The notes under the pieces are model-generated. The model saw only the letters and a program-made list of their open reading frames with translations, was not told where the DNA came from and ran no database searches. Shown one piece after another: positions 9,152 to 17,174 of a stretch of DNA of 64,000 bases (positions are counted from its first letter, which is position 1; the number at the start of each line of letters is the position of its first letter). The translations under genes were made by a program, and so were the position numbers. The stretch comes from an uncultured Aquimarina sp. (lineage in GTDB: Bacteria; Bacteroidota; Bacteroidia; Flavobacteriales; Flavobacteriaceae), in contig CANMKX010000010.1 of assembly GCA_947498595.1 (NCBI GenBank), forward strand, positions 62,001 through 126,000, in the 5' to 3' direction.

Positions 9152-9937
9152 TTAATCTGTGCTTAATGATTTAAAATACTCAAACGCTTTTGTCAATCGC
9201 GAACCATACCACGAAAAATACTCTCCATCTACAAGTAGTACTGCTACAGACGGTATTATTTTTTTTAATTCTGTTACATGTTTTTCTTCAAAAGGAAATG
9301 GTTCTGAAGATAAAAGTATCGCATCTAATTTTTGTGTTGCTATTTCTTCTAAAGTTACTTCTGGATACCTATCCTTATGAGCGTACACATTTTCAAAACC
9401 ATTAAGTTTTAATAGATGATTAATAAATGTGTCTCCACCTGTTACCATCCATGGTGCTCTCCATATAAAATAAGCTACTCGTTTTTTAGGTCGTTTCTCT
9501 ATGTATTTTTCAAATGCTGTTGCTTCTTTTCTTATAATAGATTCTATCTCTAAAGCATTTTGCTGTATATCAAATAATTCCCCATAATTTTTGATCAATT
9601 CAAGGGCATCAGTAAGAGTAGCAACATCAGATACATATACAGGATACTTTTTTGCTAGTGTATCTACAATTTCTTTGGTATTTTCTTCTTTATTACAGAG
9701 AATGATATCAGGCTGTAATTCGTCTATAATGTTATATTTAACTTGCTTGGTTCCTCCTACTACTCGTTTTTCCTTTCTTAAAGTTTCAGGATGGATGCAA
9801 AATTTAGTAATTCCAACGATTCTATCTTTTAAACCTAAGTCTATCAATAATTCGGTTTGAGAGGGTACTAGAGAAATAATCCTCAATGGTGTTTTTACTA
9901 TTTTGATTGCTCTTTGCAGCTGATCTTTATAATACAT
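9152..9937 (-). CDS. Helical-backbone metal receptor / BtuF-like binding protein without signal peptide
   Basis: 261 residues. It shows the periplasmic binding protein class III pattern: LRIISLVPSQTELLIDLGLK near residue 18, VVGGTKQVKYNIIDELQPDI near 59, a long connecting helix (about 105-140), and AYFIWRAPWMVTGGDTFINH in the second lobe. The family binds cobalamin or ferric chelates for ABC uptake. No signal peptide or lipobox is present and no permease or ATPase gene lies nearby, so it may act in the cytoplasm, or be one of the stand-alone members common in Flavobacteriia. Transport is inference. Confidence 0.75.
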   Translation of the reverse strand: MYYKDQLQRAIKIVKTPLRIISLVPSQTELLIDLGLKDRIVGITKFCIHPETLRKEKRVVGGTKQVKYNIIDELQPDIILCNKEENTKEIVDTLAKKYPVYVSDVATLTDALELIKNYGELFDIQQNALEIESIIRKEATAFEKYIEKRPKKRVAYFIWRAPWMVTGGDTFINHLLKLNGFENVYAHKDRYPEVTLEEIATQKLDAILLSSEPFPFEEKHVTELKKIIPSVAVLLVDGEYFSWYGSRLTKAFEYFKSLSTD

Positions 9938-10053
9938 TTTGCCTTATTCTTAAAAAAACACTTAACTATCTAAAAATTAATTAGTTAAATTATGGTTTTT
10001 CTGTATTTTTTTTCGTAAATTCAAGTAATTATAAACTTTAAAACATTTACGAC

Positions 10054-10167
10054 ATGGAAACATTATTACTTAAAATTGTACCAATCGCTATTATTGGTTT
10101 TATTGTATTTAGCATTTTAAGGGGTTTAATCGGGTATGCAAGTTATATTATGGATTCATACCGATAA
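10054..10167 (+). CDS. 37-residue single-pass membrane peptide
   Basis: An ATG-to-TAA frame encodes 37 residues, too short for routine gene calling. Residues 4-23 (LLLKIVPIAIIGFIVFSILR) form one hydrophobic helix, followed by a short polar tail ending DSYR. A terminator hairpin starts 7 nt after the stop, and the upstream region is AT-rich, as expected for an independent gene. Function unknown; it could be a small membrane regulator or stabiliser. Confidence is moderate because no homology is available to me. Confidence 0.5.
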   Translation: METLLLKIVPIAIIGFIVFSILRGLIGYASYIMDSYR

Positions 10168-10173
10168 AATAAC

Positions 10174-10228
10174 AAAAAAAATAGGGGACATAAAGCTCGC
10201 TTACATGCTTTGAGTCCCCTATTTTTTT
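10174..10228. terminator. Bidirectional terminator between small ORF and pyrF
   Basis: A 16-bp perfect inverted repeat, AAAAAAATAGGGGAC paired with GTCCCCTATTTTTTT, encloses a loop containing a second small stem (AAAGC/GCTTT-like). A-tract and T-tract flanks make it active on both strands, fitting its position between converging genes. Confidence 0.8.
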
Positions 10229-11039
10229 ACCCTAAAAGTACAGCCATCTCAGATTGTAACTCTTTAGCTTTTATTACTGCTGCTTCTGCAAAATCCTCTC
10301 CATTGGATGCATATAAAATCCCTCTAGATGAGTTGATCAATAAACCTACCTGGTTATTCAATCCATATTTACAGACTTCTTGTAAATTTCCTCCTTGTGC
10401 GCCTACACCTGGTACTAATAAAAAGCTATCTGGAATAATTTTTCTTATTTCTCCAATATAACTTGCCTTAGTAGCTCCAACTACATACATTAATCGCTCC
10501 GAGTTTTCCCAAGATTTAGAAGTTTCTAACACCTCTTTATACAATTCTCTTCCTTGTACTTCTTTAGTTTGAAAATCAAAAGCACCTTGATTAGACGTTA
10601 ATGCTAACAAAATTGTATGTTTATTTTCAAATGCTAAAAAAGGTTCTACAGAATCTTTTCCCATATAAGGAGCTACTGTAACAGAGTCAAACGCTAAATC
10701 TTCAAAAAAAGCTTTGGCATACATTGTACTTGTATTTCCTATATCTCCACGTTTGGCATCAGCTATTGTAAAAATCTCAGGGTAATGCGTATTAAGATAT
10801 GTTATCGTTTTAGCTAAAGATTGCCATCCTTTGATTCCGTAAGCTTCATAAAAAGCTGTATTGGGCTTGTAGGCTACCGCTAAATGATGCGTTGCATCAA
10901 TTATTGCTTTATTAAATTCAAAAATAGGATCTTCTAAGCTCAATAAATGCTTTGGTACCTTAGTAAGATCAACATCTAATCCTATACATAAAAAGGATTT
11001 TTTCTTTTTAATTTGCGCAACAAGGTGTTGTGTTGTCAT
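10227..11039 (-). CDS. pyrF: Orotidine 5'-phosphate decarboxylase (type 2)
   Basis: 270 residues, the length of the longer type 2 OMP decarboxylases. Seen motifs: [14 protein letters not shown] near the N-terminus, [12 protein letters not shown], and the catalytic [18 protein letters not shown] in which Lys-Asp-(Ile)-Gly form the active-site network. It makes UMP from OMP, the last step of pyrimidine synthesis, in the cytoplasm. It follows the LYS1-like gene by 25 nt on the same strand, suggesting co-transcription. Its stop lies inside the flank of the bidirectional terminator. Confidence 0.95.
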   Translation of the reverse strand: MTTQHLVAQIKKKKSFLCIGLDVDLTKVPKHLLSLEDPIFEFNKAIIDATHHLAVAYKPNTAFYEAYGIKGWQSLAKTITYLNTHYPEIFTIADAKRGDIGNTSTMYAKAFFEDLAFDSVTVAPYMGKDSVEPFLAFENKHTILLALTSNQGAFDFQTKEVQGRELYKEVLETSKSWENSERLMYVVGATKASYIGEIRKIIPDSFLLVPGVGAQGGNLQEVCKYGLNNQVGLLINSSRGILYASNGEDFAEAAVIKAKELQSEMAVLLG

Positions 11040-11064
11040 GAGTGTGCTGTTGTTTATCCTTTAT

Positions 11065-12273
11065 TTACTCTTCTCCATCAACGTATGCTTGTAAATAAGC
11101 ATATCGAGGAGTTAATTTTCCATCTTGCGTCATACGAGCACGTGCTAATACTCCGTCTGCATCATTATTAAAGAATGCTGGGATTACGTGTTTCAAAAAC
11201 ATTTCTCCAAATCCTTCACTCGCATCTTTTGGCAATTCGCATGGTAGATTATCAACAGCCATTACTACAATAGCCTTAGGGTCCATAAAATCAACTTCAG
11301 ATTCTGTTGCTGCATCATATCCATAAATAGGATCTGCAATTGTAGAAGGACGTAATGTACTTGCTACAGGTCCATCTATATCACACGATACATCTGCTAC
11401 TACCTTGATGTTAAAATCAGGAGACTTGGCATCTTCTCTCGTAAAGATAAATGGAGCACCATCTCCATAAAAATGTCCTGCTATATAATAATCTGTAACC
11501 GAAGCAAAACGCATAAAGTCACTTACATATTCTTGAGGATTGTTATAAAAATCCTTTTTATCTAAAACTTGTCCGTCTTTACGTTTGTTATATTCTAATA
11601 CATCTATCTGTACGTAAACCGCTTCATCAAAAGTTTTTGTTATGTATTCTTCTACAGAAACCTCACGAATTTTCAAGTAATCCAAAATTTCTTTTGCACC
11701 ATTCCCAACTTTTCCTTTTCCTGTTAATACTATTTTAATAGCAGGTAAAGTTAATTGATCTAATTCATGCTCCATAGCTGCTTTATCAACCAACGATGTT
11801 GCTTTTGGTAACGAAAACGTTTTCGTTTTTAATCCTAATGCTCTAAATCCATTATACGCTCCTACGATACCTGCATAACGACCAAAACCAATTAATCGCA
11901 TCCCTTGTTCGTTTACAATCACTTCATGATCATATAACTCAATATTTTTATCTAAAACTGCTTTTAGTAAATCTCTGTTATAAGGTTGTTTTTTAATCGT
12001 ATGCGAAAAGAAAAAATATTTTTTCTGAGGAATTAATGCCGAAATAGGCACTTCTTTTACTCCTAAAAGAACATCACAATCTGCTACAGTATCTACAACT
12101 TCGATACCTGCTTCTTGATAATGTGCATCTTCAAATACACGTATTGGTGAAGTTTCTACTTTAAACTCTGCAGAGTCAAATTGTCTAACTGTTTTTTGTA
12201 ATCCTTCAGGAGAAAAAACAACACGACGATCTGGCGGTGTTTTTCGTTCTTGTATTATAGCGAATTTAGTCAT
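11065..12273 (-). CDS. NAD(P)-dependent dehydrogenase, saccharopine/alanine dehydrogenase N-terminal type (LYS1-like)
   Basis: 402 residues. The N-terminal domain IIQERKTPPDRRVVFSPEGL is that of the alanine dehydrogenase/transhydrogenase/saccharopine dehydrogenase family. A Rossmann nucleotide-binding loop follows at about residue 183 (VLTGKGKVGNGAKEIL), and the C-terminal part has DVSCDIDGPVASTLRPSTIA, as in LYS1-like enzymes. Saccharopine or a related amino-acid adduct is a plausible substrate, but no other lysine genes are near, so the substrate stays open. It lies upstream of pyrF; a -7 element TATCTTTG sits at 12317-12310 on the minus strand. Confidence 0.8.
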   Translation of the reverse strand: MTKFAIIQERKTPPDRRVVFSPEGLQKTVRQFDSAEFKVETSPIRVFEDAHYQEAGIEVVDTVADCDVLLGVKEVPISALIPQKKYFFFSHTIKKQPYNRDLLKAVLDKNIELYDHEVIVNEQGMRLIGFGRYAGIVGAYNGFRALGLKTKTFSLPKATSLVDKAAMEHELDQLTLPAIKIVLTGKGKVGNGAKEILDYLKIREVSVEEYITKTFDEAVYVQIDVLEYNKRKDGQVLDKKDFYNNPQEYVSDFMRFASVTDYYIAGHFYGDGAPFIFTREDAKSPDFNIKVVADVSCDIDGPVASTLRPSTIADPIYGYDAATESEVDFMDPKAIVVMAVDNLPCELPKDASEGFGEMFLKHVIPAFFNNDADGVLARARMTQDGKLTPRYAYLQAYVDGEE

Positions 12274-12309
12274 CTAATTTTTGGTATGCGTTTTGTTTAT
12301 AAAATTGAG

Positions 12310-12317
12310 CAAAGATA
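12310..12317 (-). promoter_or_regulatory. Putative -7 element for the LYS1-like/pyrF unit
   Basis: CAAAGATA on the plus strand reads TATCTTTG on the minus strand, matching the Bacteroidota consensus TAnnTTTG, 37 nt before the ATG at 12273. No clear TTG is seen at the -33 position. Confidence 0.45.
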
Positions 12318-12330
12318 TGATAAATATGAT

Positions 12331-12338
12331 TATATTTG
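12331..12338 (+). promoter_or_regulatory. Putative -7 element for tmRNA
   Basis: TATATTTG matches TAnnTTTG. It lies 53 nt before the mature tmRNA 5' end, so the primary transcript would carry a leader removed by RNase P. A TTG at 12305-12307 is 23 nt upstream, at the loose end of accepted spacing. Confidence 0.45.
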
Positions 12339-12391
12339 CCGACCGATTCCATTACGTTATAAAAGGAATTGATATATTGTTATTAAATATC

Positions 12392-12791
12392 GGGGTCGAC
12401 TGGTTTTGACAGCGAGATTAATAGAATAGTAAGCACGTCGAGCGCTGGGATATAGCTCGTAAATCTCATATTTCAACTTTTTTAAACGGCGAGAATAACT
12501 ACGCTCTAGCTGCATAATCCGAATCATAGTAGGATAATGCCTCGGTCTACTAGGTAGACAAGCAGAATACTTCCCAAAAGCCTTGGTTTACGGCGGTTGA
12601 CATAGAAGTATCGTAAAAGTAAACATAGAAATCATAGGGTCTTGATGTGATTTTGAAACTCAATTAAGAATAAGCTTTAGGATGGCTGTTTTTGGTCGTT
12701 CCTTTAGACGAAAACCCAAACAAAAACTAAGCGTGTAGAAAGCTGTTGTATTACTTGTTTGGACGAGGGTTCGAATCCCTCCGACTCCACA
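12392..12791 (+). ncRNA. ssrA: Transfer-messenger RNA
   Basis: The gene begins GGGGTCGACTGGTTTTGACAG and ends with the T-arm and acceptor strand GGTTCGAATCCCTCCGACTCC. Its first seven bases pair with CGACTCC, forming the tRNA-like acceptor stem. The length of about 400 nt is normal for Bacteroidota. The discriminator A is followed by CA, so a full CCA may be added after transcription. It rescues stalled ribosomes with SmpB. A tag frame lies inside (separate entry) and a hairpin terminator follows. Confidence 0.97.
12488..12517 (+). other. tmRNA proteolysis-tag reading frame (GENNYALAA)
   Basis: GGC GAG AAT AAC TAC GCT CTA GCT GCA TAA encodes GENNYALAA and a stop; an Ala from the charged tmRNA is added first. 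The LAA ending is the ClpXP degron. This tag form is typical of Bacteroidota and supports the taxonomic call. Confidence 0.93.
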
Positions 12792-12802
12792 AATTAAACT
12801 TT

Positions 12803-12830
12803 AAACCGTTGATTATCAACGGTTTTTGTT
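12803..12830 (+). terminator. tmRNA terminator
   Basis: Ten-base-pair stem AAACCGTTGA / TCAACGGTTT with a 3-nt loop and following T run, 12 nt past the mature 3' end. Confidence 0.85.
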
Positions 12831-12929
12831 TTTAATAGGAAAGTAAATGGGAAAGTAAACATACATTGCAATCACCCCAATGTTTCGCTTTCGGTAGATA
12901 CTTCCCATTCATCATTACTAATTCTGTAC

Positions 12930-13109
12930 TTATATTTTTCCATATTTTCTAAAAGCTTGAATCGTTTGATATATGGCAAAAGCTGATATTACACGTCCAA
13001 AATAATCAAAAACAGCACTTAACTGTTTTGAATTTCTACCTACTAAACATTCATCTAAAAAATCAAATTCATGTATAGGTGATACATATTGTATATAGTA
13101 ATACCTGCA
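12930..13109 (-). pseudogene. Decayed reading frame next to tmRNA, origin unknown
   Basis: The region between tmRNA and the hydrolase gene has no full gene. On the minus strand one frame stays open for 59 codons between stops at 13110-13112 and 12930-12932. It reads like real protein (for example HEFDFLDECLVGRNSKQL, then FDYFGRVISAFAIYQTI) yet has no start codon in frame. It may be the remnant of a gene brought in by an element that integrated at tmRNA. I do not recognise the family. The rest of 12831-13118 holds only a possible 23-codon ATG frame (12872-12943, minus). Confidence 0.35.
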
Positions 13110-13118
13110 CTAATACTA

Positions 13119-13982
13119 TTATAATGAGTTTAGAAAATTAAAAATATCTACAGAGAGTTGCTCATGAAATTTTTCTCTATCAAATCCTTCTGGATCTACT
13201 GATGGTAAAAAAGCTGGATTTTGCATCTGTACAGGAAACGGACTTATAAATGAAAAATGCCCTGCATTTGGGATTTCTTTATGCGTTATTAATGATGTCT
13301 TCGGTATGCTATGTAGAATAATATCTTCGCACCATTCTTTGGGAGTAAATTGATCGAATTCTGCTGTTAATAACAAGATCGGTATATCTATTTCATTTAA
13401 AGAATCTTTTGGTGTAAAATATGCAGCCGCAGGTGCCATTAGCACTATTGCTGTAATTCTAGTATCTTTCTCTACTTCTATCCTTTTACCGATACTTGTA
13501 CTTGGTTTTCCTCCTGCTACGGCTAAAGCTGTATATCCTCCAAATGAATGTCCGATAATCGTAATTTTATCTTTATTGATTATAGTACTAAAGAGCTTAT
13601 CCGAAAGCAAAGAGTCTATTGTTAAACTTATATGCTGAGGTCGGTATACTAAATTTAAATCGCTCTTTTCTAAAGTATTATTATTTCTATTATTTCCGTA
13701 ATGTTCTATACTTACAACAACAAAGCCCTTTGCTACTAAATACGTACTTATTGTATGATAAATTAAATGTGAACCACCATTTCCGTGAGAGATAATTATA
13801 AGTGGATATTGTTTATCTATTGGAGTTGCATCTACGGCAACTTCCATTGTGTATGGTCCAAAATTAGTTTGTTTAGATTTTTTATAGGTAGGATACTGAA
13901 TTAAAATCGGATAAGAAATATCATTTTCTTTGTCTGTTATCGTCTTATGTATACTCCCTACAAAAGCTTTGGTCTCGTTCAT
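13119..13982 (-). CDS. Alpha/beta hydrolase (dienelactone hydrolase/PAF-acetylhydrolase-like)
   Basis: 287 residues. The oxyanion strand PLIIISHGNGGSHLIY is near residue 60. The nucleophile elbow is GHSFGGY near residue 146 (Ser nucleophile), the acid is likely Asp in LLTAEFDQF near 209, and the catalytic His lies in NAGHFSF near 243. The catalytic triad therefore appears complete. No signal peptide is visible, so a cytoplasmic esterase or lipase-like role is likely. The substrate is unknown. Confidence 0.85.
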   Translation of the reverse strand: MNETKAFVGSIHKTITDKENDISYPILIQYPTYKKSKQTNFGPYTMEVAVDATPIDKQYPLIIISHGNGGSHLIYHTISTYLVAKGFVVVSIEHYGNNRNNNTLEKSDLNLVYRPQHISLTIDSLLSDKLFSTIINKDKITIIGHSFGGYTALAVAGGKPSTSIGKRIEVEKDTRITAIVLMAPAAAYFTPKDSLNEIDIPILLLTAEFDQFTPKEWCEDIILHSIPKTSLITHKEIPNAGHFSFISPFPVQMQNPAFLPSVDPEGFDREKFHEQLSVDIFNFLNSL

Positions 13983-14101
13983 CGTTTTTTAAATTTAATG
14001 AATTGTTTTTTTAATAAAACGATGAGAATATAAAAAAAATCTAGAAATCACACTATAGCCATTTCTTTATCATTTCATATTCTATATTGATTTATGATCA
14101 T

Positions 14102-14151
14102 GAACAAACAATTTTGGTACTATTAATTAATAGTATCAAAATTGTTTGTTC
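14102..14151. terminator. Long hairpin between azoreductase and hydrolase genes
   Basis: A 23-bp inverted repeat with one G/U-type mismatch: GAACAAACAATTTTGG... paired with ...CAAAATTGTTTGTTC, loop AATT. It starts 7 nt past the azoreductase stop on the minus strand. A T tract follows only on the plus strand, so it may act as a transcript 3'-end stabiliser as well as a terminator. Confidence 0.65.
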
Positions 14152-14157
14152 TTTTTA

Positions 14158-14775
14158 TTATGAATACCAATTTGTGGCTGCTTCTTTTACTTTTGCTTCT
14201 GCATTTTCTATAAATGTGGTAAGTTTATCTGCGTATTGTTGCGTTCCAAATGCAGTTACTTTTTGCGATGGAATCCCGATAAGACCAAAAATAGTTTTCA
14301 CTAATGGTGTTGCAAAATCAACCGCACTGTATGGCTCTATCGAAAAATCAGTACCGCTAGTCATTAATAATAACGCTTCTTTGTTTTCGCAAAGTCCTTT
14401 AAGTCCTTCTGTTGTTTTTGTAAAAGTAACACCTGCCTGCACTATTGCATCAAACCATGCTTTTACTGTTGCTGGCAAAGTAAAATTGTACATAGGTGTA
14501 GCCAATACAATGTAGTCAGCAGCTAATATCTGTGCTACATACTCATCATTTTTTGCTAATATTTGAGATTGTTCTTCTGTTAACTCTACTCCTCCAAAAT
14601 TACGCTGAACGTAAAGATTTAAATTTTCTTCTAATAACAGATCAGGAGTATTTTTGGTTAAATCCAAAAAGGTGATCTCAGTTTTATCTTGTGCATATTC
14701 AACAAAGCTATCTACTAATTTTTTAGTATTAGAATCGATCCTTGGTGTGTACTGTACTATTAATGTTTTTTTCAT
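14158..14775 (-). CDS. azoR: FMN-dependent NADH-azoreductase / quinone reductase
   Basis: 205 residues. The flavodoxin-like fold is shown by the N-terminal strand TLIVQYTPRIDSNTKKLV (FMN phosphate loop) and the family signature ATPMYNFTLPATVKAWFDAI near residues 91-110. These enzymes reduce quinones and azo compounds with two electrons from NADH, protecting against electrophile stress. The gene is divergent from an HxlR regulator and the shared 118-nt region carries two palindromes, so redox or quinone control by that regulator is likely, as known for YodB/AzoR1 in Bacillus. Confidence 0.92.
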   Translation of the reverse strand: MKKTLIVQYTPRIDSNTKKLVDSFVEYAQDKTEITFLDLTKNTPDLLLEENLNLYVQRNFGGVELTEEQSQILAKNDEYVAQILAADYIVLATPMYNFTLPATVKAWFDAIVQAGVTFTKTTEGLKGLCENKEALLLMTSGTDFSIEPYSAVDFATPLVKTIFGLIGIPSQKVTAFGTQQYADKLTTFIENAEAKVKEAATNWYS

Positions 14776-14816
14776 AAGTATTCTTTTTATAGATTGGCGA
14801 AATTAAGCTAACTTGC

Positions 14817-14865
14817 TATACTTTGTATACTCATTAACTATTCTATAATACTATACAAAAGTATA
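14817..14865. promoter_or_regulatory. Two palindromic operators between azoR and the HxlR gene
   Basis: TATAC-TTT-GTATA (14817-14829) and TATAC-AAAA-GTATA (14852-14865) are two palindromes 22 nt apart. The right one contains TACTTTTG on the minus strand, a good -7 element for azoR. HxlR regulators bind such TAC...GTA palindromes as dimers. Binding here would block azoR and probably the regulator gene as well. Confidence 0.6.
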
Positions 14866-14893
14866 CGCATCTAATAATCAAGCAATACCAAAT

Positions 14894-15259
14894 ATGAGTC
14901 ACCTTACTAGTCCTCAAGAATCATTAACACCAGCTGTTTGCAAAAATTATGTATTACCTATTAGAGATGTTCTAGATTTAATTGGAGGAAAATGGAGATT
15001 ACCCATCATTTTGGTACTGGCTATGAAACCTATGCATTTTAAAGAATTAGAACGTCATATAGAAAAAATAACTCCTAGAATGCTTTCTAAAGAGCTAAAA
15101 GATCTTGAAATTAATCAATTAGTATACCGAGAGGTTAAACAGACTTCGCCAGTAACTGTTGAATACAGTCTTACTGCTTATGGTAGATCTCTCGATACTG
15201 TTATTAACACCATGAGAGATTGGGGAATCGAACATCGAAAAAGAATCATTAGTAAATAA
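14894..15259 (+). CDS. HxlR-family winged-helix transcriptional regulator
   Basis: 121 residues. The HxlR core is clear: [20 protein letters not shown], then [20 protein letters not shown] and the wing [20 protein letters not shown]. The Cys at about residue 17 sits just before the winged helix, in the position used as redox sensor in HypR/YodB-like members. It probably represses the divergent azoreductase gene and itself. The VF530-like gene follows after 8 nt. Confidence 0.92.
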   Translation: MSHLTSPQESLTPAVCKNYVLPIRDVLDLIGGKWRLPIILVLAMKPMHFKELERHIEKITPRMLSKELKDLEINQLVYREVKQTSPVTVEYSLTAYGRSLDTVINTMRDWGIEHRKRIISK

Positions 15260-15267
15260 TATATCCT

Positions 15268-15489
15268 ATGAATACGACACAGCCTAATAATCCTTTACAT
15301 GGAGTCAAACTAGTAGACATTCTTGAACAACTTGTTGCTACTTATGGTTGGGAAGAATTGAGTTTTTACATCAATATTAGGTGTTTTACTCATGATCCTT
15401 CGATCAAATCTAGTCTTAAATTTTTGAGACGTACTCCATGGGCAAGAAGTAAAGTTGAATCTTTATACCTTAAAATGATACAAGAATAA
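15268..15489 (+). CDS. VF530 family (DUF2132) small DNA-binding-like protein
   Basis: 73 residues. It matches the family along its whole length: [20 protein letters not shown], then [20 protein letters not shown] and [16 protein letters not shown]530 proteins form a small helical fold described as a putative DNA-binding domain; their role is unknown. The gene lies 8 nt after the HxlR gene and 21 nt before the next gene, so the three look co-transcribed. Confidence 0.88.
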   Translation: MNTTQPNNPLHGVKLVDILEQLVATYGWEELSFYINIRCFTHDPSIKSSLKFLRRTPWARSKVESLYLKMIQE

Positions 15490-15510
15490 TATTTTCAAAA
15501 TTAAATCTCC

Positions 15511-16506
15511 ATGCAAACCAATACCATTCCTGATATCAAATCATTAGTAACAGAATTAGTATCTCCAAAAATTCAAGAAACTCGCGTTACATCAATACTA
15601 GATCAAATCCATGCATCTTTCTATCAATTAACGCAAATGAACACTTATAGTAGCGACATCAAATACTTAGCTGCCGTTCCTACTGCTAGTGGTATGGCAT
15701 TGTCTCTAAATCATGCTGCGGAATGTTTTTTGGATTATAAAAGAACATGGTTGTTTTTAAAAGGAATTGTTACGGCTATTCAAAAATTACTACGCGAATC
15801 TCCAGATCAAACAGTCCATATTTTTTATGCAGGTTGTGGGCCTTATGCTCCGTTTATTAATCTTGTTGCTCCTCTTTTTAAACCATCTGAAATACAATTT
15901 TCTATTTTAGAAATTAACCAGCATTCACTTTCTCTAGCTAAAAAACTTATTACTTCTTTATCATTGACATCGTATATCAAAAGTTATTACGAAGCTGATG
16001 CTGTAACTTTTACCATACCTTCTCCAGAAGACTATCAAATCTTATTTAGTGAAACTCTTGATGCTTTATTATATAGAGAATCTTATGTTCCTATTCTACA
16101 AAATATGCTTACTCAGTTTTCTAACGATATTATAGTGATACCTCATAACGTATCTATATGTATGAATTACATTTCTGTTGATAGTAATAATACTCAACAA
16201 GAAACATATGCTGGAATTGTTTTTGATACCAGAGAAGCTTTAGTCTCTTCGATAACAAACGAAACCTCAACAAAACAACTTCCGTCTCAATCATTTGATA
16301 TTGTAGACAATCAACATTACAAAGGAGCTTTGCTTGATACAGAAGTACATATTTATCAAGATCTTAAATTATATCGAAATGAATCTTCTCTTACACTTCC
16401 ATACGAGGTTTCTTTTGATCCTGATTCAAAGATTCATAGAATCACTTTTACATATGTATTACAGCCTCAAGTCGAGTTACGATGCGATTTTAACACTATC
16501 GATTAA
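15511..16506 (+). CDS. SAM-methyltransferase-like protein, unknown specificity
   Basis: 331 residues. The middle (about residues 100-150) resembles a class I methyltransferase: VHIFYAGCGPYAPFINLV as the glycine motif, then FSILEINQHSLSLAKKLI as the acidic ribose-binding strand, and FSETLDALLYRESYVPI after it. A C-terminal beta-rich half follows, an arrangement similar to protein arginine methyltransferases. There is no close family name I can assign. It is the third gene of the HxlR/VF530 run. Confidence 0.55.
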   Translation: MQTNTIPDIKSLVTELVSPKIQETRVTSILDQIHASFYQLTQMNTYSSDIKYLAAVPTASGMALSLNHAAECFLDYKRTWLFLKGIVTAIQKLLRESPDQTVHIFYAGCGPYAPFINLVAPLFKPSEIQFSILEINQHSLSLAKKLITSLSLTSYIKSYYEADAVTFTIPSPEDYQILFSETLDALLYRESYVPILQNMLTQFSNDIIVIPHNVSICMNYISVDSNNTQQETYAGIVFDTREALVSSITNETSTKQLPSQSFDIVDNQHYKGALLDTEVHIYQDLKLYRNESSLTLPYEVSFDPDSKIHRITFTYVLQPQVELRCDFNTID

Positions 16507-17174
16507 ACATAAAAAGAACACCTTTTTTCATTAATCTATAGTACTATTCAATGGTATTATTATAAGTAATTATCTAAACAAAAAAGCTACTAGACAAGGT
16601 GATCAAATAAACTTTTCTATAAAATGTTATTCTTCATTTTTTATAACCTCTTAAAGTTTACCTCAACAAAACACACACAAACAATTGAATACCAATGTGT
16701 TCTGTTTTAATTATTTTGTTTTTACAAAATATAAATCGTATATTTAAGTATCCTACCTCCAATATACTTAACCTTTTTTATTGAGATACTCCGTAAGATA
16801 TAATTCTTAAAGAGATTTTGTATCAAATCAATTTTGGTTAAGTAATACTATTGATTTACAGTAACCCCCTCATAAATTAGCCCCCACAAGATGTTTATTA
16901 TCCACAATTATATAGATAATAGGCATCTTTTTTATGTATGCCCAAATCAATGTCTAATTGATTATATATTTATTTGGTATAAATTATTCCTGCCTTACTT
17001 GCCATCTCATTAAATATGTTACTTTTATACCATTCATTCAACAATCAAAAAAACAATATTCTTCATGAAACACGTGTATTAAATACGTACATAAGCTATA
17101 TAGCCTTTATCAACACAAGCCTTAGGTTATTCTAGTGGATAACATTTCATCAATAATCACTAAATTAATTCATC
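16507..17174. other. 668-bp intergenic region with one hairpin
   Basis: No credible coding frame is visible on either strand. The only clear structure is a hairpin at 16888-16933 (AAGATG...ATTATC / GATAAT...CATCTT followed by six T), which could end an undetected short transcript starting near 16700-16860. Just before it is a C-rich patch (CCCCCT, CCCCCAC) unusual in this AT-rich sequence. Confidence 0.4.
16888..16933 (+). terminator. Isolated terminator-like hairpin
   Basis: Interrupted stem AAGATG-ATTATC / GATAAT-CATCTT with T run, far (about 380 nt) from the upstream stop codon at 16506, hence possibly belonging to a small RNA. Confidence 0.45.
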
